Shown: one piece after another, positions 7,405 through 12,088 of the stretch
How the letters are laid out: each line of letters opens with the position of its first letter
How positions within the stretch are numbered: position 1 is the first letter of the stretch
Assembly: GCA_900556555.1 (NCBI GenBank)
Contig: USPF01000058.1
Span: 1-12,088 of the forward strand
DNA: 12,088 nt
Reading direction: 5' to 3'
Origin: an uncultured Blautia sp.
GTDB lineage: Bacteria; Bacillota; Clostridia; Lachnospirales; Lachnospiraceae
The notes under the pieces: model-generated
Told to the model about the DNA's origin: nothing
Seen by the model: the letters and a program-made list of their open reading frames with translations, nothing else
The model's database searches: none
Translations under genes and position numbers: made by a program

Positions 7405-8249
7405 TGGGAAAAAGTAAAAGTAGTGTAAAAGTAAAATACAACTGGCCCATGACCATACTGTTGATTGCTTTGGCAGTTGTGTTCATCCTTGGTCCTTTAT
7501 ACATTGCAGTTCTCATTGCAATAAAAGATCCATCAGAGATGGCAAATGTGCTGTCCTTTCCAAAAAAACTGCGTCTGCAGAATTTCGCAGACGCATGGGT
7601 AATGACAGATTATCCGAGAAAATTTATGAACACGCTGTTTATCACAGTGGTGAACCTGATTTTTACAATTTTAACAAACTCTATGGTAGCATATGCAATT
7701 ACAAGAAATAAGGATAAGAATAAACTGTTCAGTTTGGCGTACTACTATTTTGTAAGTGCCATGTTTATTCCTTTTAATGTTATTATGCTTCCATTGGTAA
7801 AACAGGCATCTACCTTCCATATGGACAATATTGTGGGAATTACGTTCCTGTACATTATTTTTGGATTGCCGATGAACATATTCCTGTATTCAGGTTTTGT
7901 AAAATCCGTACCTGTGGCACTTGATGAAGCTGCCTATATTGATGGGGCAACTCCTTTTCAAACATTTTACAGGATTATCTTTCCATTGATGAAACCGATG
8001 AGTGCGACAGTTGCGATTCTCTCCTTTATGTGGACATGGAATGACTTCTCTATGCCGCTGGTACTGTTAAGTGAAGAGAAATATCAGACCCTGCAGCTTG
8101 CACAGTATGTCTTCAAGGGACAGTTCAACACAGAATATAACCTTGCTTTTGCTTCCTACCTTCTGGTATTGCTTCCGATTCTTCTGGTTTATGTTTTCTG
8201 CCAGAAATGGATTATCGAAGGGGTAACAAACGGTGCAGTAAAAGCGTAA
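7404..8249 (+). CDS. CUT1 sugar ABC transporter permease, MalG/UgpE type
   Basis: This 281-residue inner-membrane permease has about six transmembrane segments (roughly 17-40, 76-98, 109-130, 143-164, 199-217, 249-266). Its EAA loop reads DEAAYIDGATPFQTFYRIIFP (174-194). The C-terminal KWIIEGVTNGAVKA is typical of MalG-type subunits. Its ATG overlaps the previous stop (TAATG). A GGGAGG lies 13 nt upstream, which is long, so re-initiation by coupling is likely. It is the last gene of the uptake operon. Its stop is 3 bp from the stop of the convergent peptidase gene. Confidence 0.95.
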   Translation: MGKSKSSVKVKYNWPMTILLIALAVVFILGPLYIAVLIAIKDPSEMANVLSFPKKLRLQNFADAWVMTDYPRKFMNTLFITVVNLIFTILTNSMVAYAITRNKDKNKLFSLAYYYFVSAMFIPFNVIMLPLVKQASTFHMDNIVGITFLYIIFGLPMNIFLYSGFVKSVPVALDEAAYIDGATPFQTFYRIIFPLMKPMSATVAILSFMWTWNDFSMPLVLLSEEKYQTLQLAQYVFKGQFNTEYNLAFASYLLVLLPILLVYVFCQKWIIEGVTNGAVKA

Positions 8250-8252
8250 ATA

Positions 8253-9305
8253 TTAATGTAGTATCTCCATAAGATATTTTTCCATATACGGGCGGATTCC
8301 ATAACGGATTTCGCCCGTATATCCTTTTACAGTGTCTGCGGCAACCATAGAGTTTAGCACAGCTTCCTCTTCCGCTTCGATTGCTGCCCGGAAAGCCAGA
8401 TCCATTTTATTTTCATTTAGAATTGTAATATCCTGAAAATCAGAAGATGCATCTATTACATTAGCAGTGGAAAAGCCAATCATCACATCGCCGCTGCCAT
8501 GCCCGACTCTGGAACCTGTCCGGCCAAGCCCAATGCCGAGCCTTTTTAAGATGCGGTGAATCTGGCGGCTGGATAGGGGAAGATCCGTAGCGAGAACAGA
8601 CATAATAGAGCCTTTATCCTGTGAAGCAGCTTCTATTTCTTTTGCTATTTTTTCTCCAAGAGGGAATCCGTTGATTTCCAAGTCTTGAGTTCTTCCAAAG
8701 TTTGACTGTACCAGAATACCTATTGTATAGAGAGAATCTCCTACCTTTATCTGTCTTGAGGCAGAACCAATTCCACCCTTTAAACCAAAACAAATGGTTC
8801 CTTTTCCAGCACCCACATCACCTTGCTGGAAGTCTTCGGATGCATTGGAAATTGCTTTTAATACGTGTTCCGGCTTTACGGCACGTTTTTTGATGTCATT
8901 TAGATGGCAGTCATTACATTCGCCTACAACGGGATTAAAAGAGTGGATGGGTATCTGCTCTTTTTCACATCTGGAAACCATATATTCTACCAGTCCTTCC
9001 TGAACCAAACCCACATTTAGAGTATTTGTCAATGCAATGGGAGATTCGAGAGTCCCCAGTTCTGAAATTTGTAATAATCCGGTGGTTTTTCCAAAACCGT
9101 TTAAGACATAACAAGATGCAGTTCGCTTTTTTTGAAATATATTTTCTTGGGAGGGCATAATAACAGTAACGCCGGTTTTTGAGCTTTCTGTGTCAATGGT
9201 GCAATGGCCTACACTTACTCCGGGGACATCTGTGATAGCGTTATTTTTTCCGCAAGGAAAATGACCGATGACAATTCCGTAATCACGGAGACGAGATTCA
9301 TTCAT
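8253..9305 (-). CDS. P1-family (S58, DmpA-type) self-processing aminopeptidase
   Basis: This 350-residue protein belongs to the DmpA/L-aminopeptidase D-esterase family, N-terminal-nucleophile hydrolases that cut themselves before a serine and then remove N-terminal residues from small peptides or amides. Family landmarks are DVPGVSVGH (26-34), ALTNTLNVG (91-99), GAGKGTICFGLKGGIGSASR (165-184) and GSIMSVLATDLPL (232-244). Cleavage is expected between G232 and S233, giving a chain of about 232 residues and one of 118 residues starting with the nucleophile Ser233. N202 (VQSNFGR) and S271-G272 (GHGSGD) match positions that help form the active site in DmpA. There is no signal peptide, so it is probably cytoplasmic. 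An AAAGGA site lies about 11 nt before the ATG. The true substrate is unknown, and the location beside a transporter may be chance. Confidence 0.9.
   Translation of the reverse strand: MNESRLRDYGIVIGHFPCGKNNAITDVPGVSVGHCTIDTESSKTGVTVIMPSQENIFQKKRTASCYVLNGFGKTTGLLQISELGTLESPIALTNTLNVGLVQEGLVEYMVSRCEKEQIPIHSFNPVVGECNDCHLNDIKKRAVKPEHVLKAISNASEDFQQGDVGAGKGTICFGLKGGIGSASRQIKVGDSLYTIGILVQSNFGRTQDLEINGFPLGEKIAKEIEAASQDKGSIMSVLATDLPLSSRQIHRILKRLGIGLGRTGSRVGHGSGDVMIGFSTANVIDASSDFQDITILNENKMDLAFRAAIEAEEEAVLNSMVAADTVKGYTGEIRYGIRPYMEKYLMEILH
8284..8326. terminator. Candidate terminator hairpin inside the 3' end of the peptidase gene
   Basis: ATATACGGGCG (8284-8294) pairs perfectly with CGCCCGTATAT (8312-8322) around a 17-nt loop. 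The plus-strand tail CCTTTTAC is only weakly U-rich. It sits 35 bp after the permease stop, where the convergent genes leave no non-coding room, so it may stop transcripts of the transporter operon. Termination is inferred and could be weak. Confidence 0.45.
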
Positions 9306-9346
9306 AATAATAGTAATCCTTTCTATCTGTCTTTCGCTGTAAAATA

Positions 9347-9352
9347 ATTATA
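9347..9352 (-). promoter_or_regulatory. Candidate -10 for the peptidase gene
   Basis: On the minus strand this reads TATAAT, about 42 bp upstream of the ATG at 9305, giving a predicted leader near 35 nt. The -35 region (around 9370-9376) is poor, so this is a tentative call. Confidence 0.4.
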
Positions 9353-9440
9353 TTGTATGGAAAATAGTAACATAAAGAAGGAAAAGAGGCAAATAGAGAA
9401 ATGAGATTATAGAAAAAAAGTAAATTAGATTGAAAATAGC

Positions 9441-9469
9441 TTGTAAAATGATTGAGAATTAGGTACAAT
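9441..9469 (+). promoter_or_regulatory. Sigma-A-type promoter of the purine permease gene
   Basis: TTGTAA (9441-9446) and TACAAT (9464-9469) are separated by exactly 17 bp. The predicted start near 9476 leaves a leader of about 35 nt, too short for a purine riboswitch. It also excludes any translation start before about 9476. Confidence 0.65.
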
Positions 9470-9510
9470 GAAATTTGTTTTTTAAAATTAACCATAATGG
9501 AGGAGAAAAA

Positions 9511-10893
9511 ATGTTAGAAAAGATGTTTAAGCTGCGTGAGAACAACACGGATGTGAAAACAGAAGTGCTGGCCGGCATCACAACCTTTATGACTATGGCC
9601 TATATTCTTGCAGTAAACCCAAGTATTCTTGCAGCAACAGGAATGGATCAGGGGGCTGTATTTACAGCAACAGCACTGGCCGCATTACTTGGTACGTTAT
9701 TTATGGCATTGTTTGCAAATTACCCATTTGCATTAGCACCGGGTATGGGATTGAATGCTTACTTTGCATACACAGTAGTTTTGGGAATGGGATATTCCTG
9801 GGAGACAGCACTTACGGCTGTATTTGTAGAAGGTATTGTATTTATTTTACTGTCTTTAACAAATGTAAGAGAAGCTATCTTTAATTCTATACCAAAGAAT
9901 TTGAAGGCAGCAGTTAGTGTTGGTATTGGTCTTTTTATTGCTTTTATCGGTCTGCAGAATGCGAAGATCGTAATTGGCGGCTCCACTTTACTGCAGTTGT
10001 TTTCCGTAGAAGAATATAATAAGGTAAATGGGGTAGAGGCTTCTTTTAATGATGTGGGAATTACCGTGCTTCTGGCAATCATTGGAATTCTTGTTACAGG
10101 TTATCTTGTGATTAAACAGGTAAAAGGAAATATTCTGTGGGGAATTTTGATTACTTGGGGATTAGGAATCATCTGCCAGTTTGCGGGGATTTATGTGCCA
10201 AATCCTGAATTGGGATTTTATGGTTTACTTCCTGATTTCAGCAATGGTTTATCCGTACCAAGCATTGCACCTGTTTTTGGGAAACTTGATTTTTCTGGTG
10301 TTTTCTCATTGAATTTTGTTGTTGTAATTTTTGCTTTCTTATTTGTTGATATGTTTGATACCATTGGTACATTGATTGGTGTATCTTCCAAGGCAAATAT
10401 GCTGGATGAAGAGGGAAGACTGCCTCGCATCAAAGGTGCATTGATGGCGGATGCTGTGGCAACTACTTTAGGTGCTGTTATGGGTACCTCTACTACAACA
10501 ACATTCGTGGAAAGTGCATCCGGTGTTTCAGAAGGCGGAAGAACAGGTTTGACAGCCGTGACAACAGCCATCCTTTTTGGATTATCCCTGTTTCTGTCAC
10601 CAATTTTTCTGGCAATTCCTTCCTTTGCAACAGCACCTGCACTGGTGGTCGTAGGATTTTATATGCTTACCAATGTTACTAACATTGACTTCAATGATAT
10701 TTCAGAAGCTCTGCCATGTTATATCTGTATCGGTGCAATGCCGTTCTTTTATAGTATTTCAGAAGGTATCTCCATGGGTGTTATTTCCTATGTAGTGCTG
10801 AATCTTCTGACTGGTAAAGCAAAAGAAAAGAAAGTCAGTGTGCTGATGTATGTGCTGGCAATCTTGTTTGTGTTGAAATATATATTCTTGTAA
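9511..10893 (+). CDS. NCS2/AzgA-family purine permease (PbuG/PbuO-like)
   Basis: This 460-residue multi-pass membrane transporter is predicted to import hypoxanthine, guanine or adenine by proton symport. The family pattern is seen in TEVLAGITTFMTMAYILAVNP (17-37), ALAPGMGLNAYFAY (74-87), DMFDTIGTLIG (280-290) and GTSTTTTFVESASG (325-338), the last two being the substrate and cation-site regions of AzgA-type transporters. The ATG at 9511 is preferred because GGAGGAG lies 6 nt before it. An in-frame start at 9475 would coincide with the predicted transcription start. The gene is transcribed alone, between a good promoter and a strong terminator. Which purine it prefers cannot be read from the sequence. 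Confidence 0.93.
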   Translation: MLEKMFKLRENNTDVKTEVLAGITTFMTMAYILAVNPSILAATGMDQGAVFTATALAALLGTLFMALFANYPFALAPGMGLNAYFAYTVVLGMGYSWETALTAVFVEGIVFILLSLTNVREAIFNSIPKNLKAAVSVGIGLFIAFIGLQNAKIVIGGSTLLQLFSVEEYNKVNGVEASFNDVGITVLLAIIGILVTGYLVIKQVKGNILWGILITWGLGIICQFAGIYVPNPELGFYGLLPDFSNGLSVPSIAPVFGKLDFSGVFSLNFVVVIFAFLFVDMFDTIGTLIGVSSKANMLDEEGRLPRIKGALMADAVATTLGAVMGTSTTTTFVESASGVSEGGRTGLTAVTTAILFGLSLFLSPIFLAIPSFATAPALVVVGFYMLTNVTNIDFNDISEALPCYICIGAMPFFYSISEGISMGVISYVVLNLLTGKAKEKKVSVLMYVLAILFVLKYIFL

Positions 10894-10909
10894 AAATAGA
10901 TAAAATAAA

Positions 10910-10958
10910 GGAACTGCTGTACGAAATGGTAGAAATATATTTCGTACAGCAGTTTTTT
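10910..10958 (+). terminator. Strong intrinsic terminator after the purine permease
   Basis: AACTGCTGTACGAAAT (10912-10927) is perfectly complementary to ATTTCGTACAGCAGTT (10939-10954), a 16-bp stem with an 11-nt loop, and six T (10953-10958) follow. Only 18 bp separate it from the permease stop. The same stem may also end minus-strand transcripts from the broken gene at 10963-11146, although the minus-strand tail is less U-rich. Confidence 0.93.
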
Positions 10959-10962
10959 GTGG

Positions 10963-11146
10963 TTATACAACAGTGGTTATTTCATCTTTGATTTTTTGTA
11001 ATTCTTCTAGAGAAATACAGGCAGCCTGCAGAATTTCCTCGTCACTGATTGATTTCAGCTTTAAAAGATTTATGATCGGCTCTTTTTTTGTTTGATTTCT
11101 GCCCTCGGTTAATATAAGATAAATTTCTGGCTAATTCATTCATCAT
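10963..11146 (-). pseudogene. Small minus-strand gene split by a frameshift, function unknown
   Basis: A good minus-strand promoter and an AAAGGAG site (near 11155-11161) lead into ATGATG at 11146. The first frame encodes MMNELARNLSYINRGQKSNK and stops at 11042 after 34 residues. The +1 frame is open from 11130 to the TAA at 10963. It encodes a more protein-like tail, EPIINLLKLKSISDEEILQAACISLEELQKIKDE, with a regular helical pattern. One surplus base between 11130 and 11045 would join them into about 60 residues; the run of seven T (A on the coding strand) in this interval is one candidate site. The tail vaguely recalls C-terminal helices of Rpn/PD-(D/E)XK transposase-like proteins, but I do not recognise the family with confidence. 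A sequencing error or slippage is also possible. Confidence 0.5.
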
Positions 11147-11170
11147 ATGCAAGTTCTCCTTTACACATTT

Positions 11171-11199
11171 ATTATAAAAGAGAGGGAGGGGAATTGCAA
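11171..11199 (-). promoter_or_regulatory. Minus-strand promoter of the broken small gene
   Basis: Read on the minus strand: TTGCAA (11199-11194), a 17-bp spacer, then TATAAT (11176-11171). The predicted start near 11164 places the AAAGGAG ribosome binding site almost at the 5' end of the message, followed by ATG at 11146. Confidence 0.6.
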
Positions 11200-11217
11200 T
11201 CTTTCATAAATAATAAA

Positions 11218-11231
11218 TGTGAAATATCACA
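11218..11231. promoter_or_regulatory. Palindromic operator candidate TGTGA-N4-TCACA
   Basis: TGTGAAATATCACA is a perfect 5-bp inverted repeat around four central bases. It lies between the two divergent promoters: 19 bp upstream of the minus-strand -35 and about 65 bp upstream of the isomerase -10. The half-sites equal the CRP half-site, but the spacing is 4 rather than 6. This spacing resembles FNR- or Rex-like sites in geometry. The binding factor is unknown. Confidence 0.4.
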
Positions 11232-11292
11232 GGAAAGTGTTCAAAATATGCAATAATCTCAATAGAAAAAGCAATATAAAAAAATTTATAAA

Positions 11293-11301
11293 TGTTATAA
11301 T
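11293..11301 (+). promoter_or_regulatory. Extended -10 promoter of the isomerase gene
   Basis: TGTTATAAT has a perfect -10 (11296-11301) with TG one base upstream. No -35 resembling TTGACA is seen at the right distance. The predicted start near 11308 gives a leader of about 38 nt before the ATG at 11346. Confidence 0.6.
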
Positions 11302-11345
11302 GAAAGTATCTAAAAGAGAAATGTTTGAATACGGAGGAATGTAAC

Positions 11346-11984
11346 ATGAGAATTGCGTTAATGAACGAAAACAGCCAGGGTGCAAAAAACCCAATGATTG
11401 AAAAATCCTTGAGAAAAGTAGTAGAACCAATGGGATTTACTGTGGACAACTATGGTATGTATTCAGCAGACGATGAAGCTCAGCTTACCTATGTACAGGT
11501 AGGAATTCTGGCAGCGGTACTTCTGAACTCCGGTGCAGCAGATTATGTTATCACAGGATGCGGTACAGGCGAAGGTGCGATGCTTGCTTGTAACTCTTTC
11601 CCAGGTGTAATCTGCGGTCATGTAGAAGATGCACTGGATGCTTACACTTTTGCACAGATTAATGATGGAAATGCTATTTCTCTTCCATTTGCAAAAGGCT
11701 TCGGATGGGGTGGAGACTTGAATCTGGAGTACATCTTTGAAAAATTGTTCTGTGAGGAAAGTGGACAGGGATATCCTAGAGAAAGAGCTGTTCCGGAACA
11801 GAGAAATAAGAAAATTCTGGATGAAGTGAAGAAAGTAACTTACCGTGATTTTACAGATATTTTAATGGAAATGGACAGAGAACTGGTGAAAGGAGCTCTT
11901 GCAGGAGAACATTTCCAGGAACTGTTTTTCGCAAACTGCAAATGTGAAAAAATCGCTGCTTGTGTGAAAGAAATTCTGGCATAA
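11346..11984 (+). CDS. RpiB/LacA/LacB-family sugar-phosphate isomerase-like protein, long form
   Basis: This 212-residue protein shows the RpiB fold signature, with ADYVITGCGTGEGAMLACNSFPGVICGH (65-92) matching the active-site loop. Cys72 corresponds to the catalytic Cys of E. coli RpiB. Glu76 falls where mycobacterial RpiB has its catalytic Glu. The N-terminal DH pair of classical RpiB is missing: LMNENSQG stands where it should be. The ring-opening His before the NDxN segment is replaced by Ile105 (QINDGN). A C-terminal region of about 65 residues (from about 148) makes it longer than the usual 150-residue RpiB. GGAGGA at 11333-11338 fixes the ATG at 11346 over an in-frame TTG at 11325. The reaction is probably aldose-ketose isomerisation of a phosphosugar, substrate unknown. 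No terminator is visible after it. Confidence 0.8.
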   Translation: MRIALMNENSQGAKNPMIEKSLRKVVEPMGFTVDNYGMYSADDEAQLTYVQVGILAAVLLNSGAADYVITGCGTGEGAMLACNSFPGVICGHVEDALDAYTFAQINDGNAISLPFAKGFGWGGDLNLEYIFEKLFCEESGQGYPRERAVPEQRNKKILDEVKKVTYRDFTDILMEMDRELVKGALAGEHFQELFFANCKCEKIAACVKEILA

Positions 11985-12033
11985 GAGCAAAAATAAGAAT
12001 AAGCTGGTAAAGACAGCCGGAGATACGGTATAA

Positions 12034-12088
12034 TGATATGCCCCTTGTCAAGTAGACAGGTGAAATATCTAAAGTTAAGCGGCAAAAA
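12034..12088. mobile_element. Probable terminal inverted repeat of an IS3-family element (partial)
   Basis: Beginning TGATATGCCCC and containing AGTAGACAGG, this end follows the TG..CCCC...AGTxGACA pattern common at IS3-family termini. The CTTGTC/GACAGG pair (12044-12049/12055-12060) can form a small stem. Only about 55 bases are visible and no transposase is in the window, so the assignment rests on the terminal pattern alone. The 11985-12033 stretch between the isomerase stop and this end shows nothing else except a weak GCTG/CAGC pair. Confidence 0.4.

Noticed and set aside
9475..9510. Upstream start for the purine permease adding 12 residues
   Set aside because: The start would coincide with the predicted transcription start, and a GGAGGAG site points to the ATG at 9511.
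9306..9510. Purine riboswitch upstream of the purine permease
   Set aside because: The predicted leader is only about 35 nt and no conserved purine-aptamer loops are seen in the intergenic region.
11325..11345. Upstream TTG start for the isomerase
   Set aside because: The GGAGGA site at 11333-11338 lies inside that extension and is correctly spaced for the ATG at 11346, where the family N-terminus MRIAL begins.
1..12088. CRISPR array, tRNA genes or prophage genes
   Set aside because: No regularly spaced repeats, no tRNA-like cloverleaf sequence and no phage-type genes were seen.

Overview
The window looks like part of a low-GC Firmicutes chromosome, most likely a gut Lachnospiraceae of the Blautia/Clostridium XIVa type. 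This rests on A/T-rich codon use, strong AGGAGG-type ribosome binding sites, a YesM/YesN two-component pair beside a CUT1 sugar transporter, and the character of the protein sequences. Genus is an inference; no search could be run.

Layout. Positions 1-160 are the 3' end of a 23S rRNA gene. No 5S rRNA follows it. A strong intrinsic terminator (238-276) and a second terminator-like hairpin (374-418) close the rRNA operon. From 476 to 8249 there is a co-directional (+) carbohydrate-uptake locus: a solute-binding lipoprotein (476-1759), a YesM-type sensor histidine kinase (1756-3594), a YesN-type AraC response regulator (3572-5101), a second paralogous solute-binding lipoprotein (5222-6508), and two CUT1 permeases (6520-7404, 7404-8249). 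The three regulatory genes overlap or nearly touch, as do the transporter genes. The two blocks are separated by 120 bp holding a perfect 14-bp inverted repeat whose 3' arm covers the Shine-Dalgarno of the second binding protein. There is no ATPase and no glycoside hydrolase, so the ATPase is probably a shared MsmK/MsiK-type protein encoded elsewhere, and the substrate cannot be named.

Facing this locus, with only 3 bp between stop codons, is a P1-family (DmpA-type) self-cleaving aminopeptidase (8253-9305, -). Divergent from it is an AzgA/PbuG-like NCS2 purine permease (9511-10893, +) with a good promoter and a perfect 16-bp terminator stem. The 10,959-11,345 stretch holds a small minus-strand gene broken by a frameshift, a TGTGA-N4-TCACA palindrome between two divergent promoters, and the promoter of an unusual 212-residue RpiB/LacA/LacB-like sugar-phosphate isomerase (11346-11984, +). 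The last ~55 bases resemble the terminal inverted repeat of an IS3-family insertion sequence running off the window.

Working model: the first binding protein and the YesM kinase may sense an extracellular sugar, and YesN would then switch on the second binding protein and its permeases. Most of the content belongs to known families. The points most worth checking are the SD-covering hairpin, the sensory binding protein, and the isomerase that combines two alternative catalytic residues while lacking others. No clearly new multi-gene system was seen.
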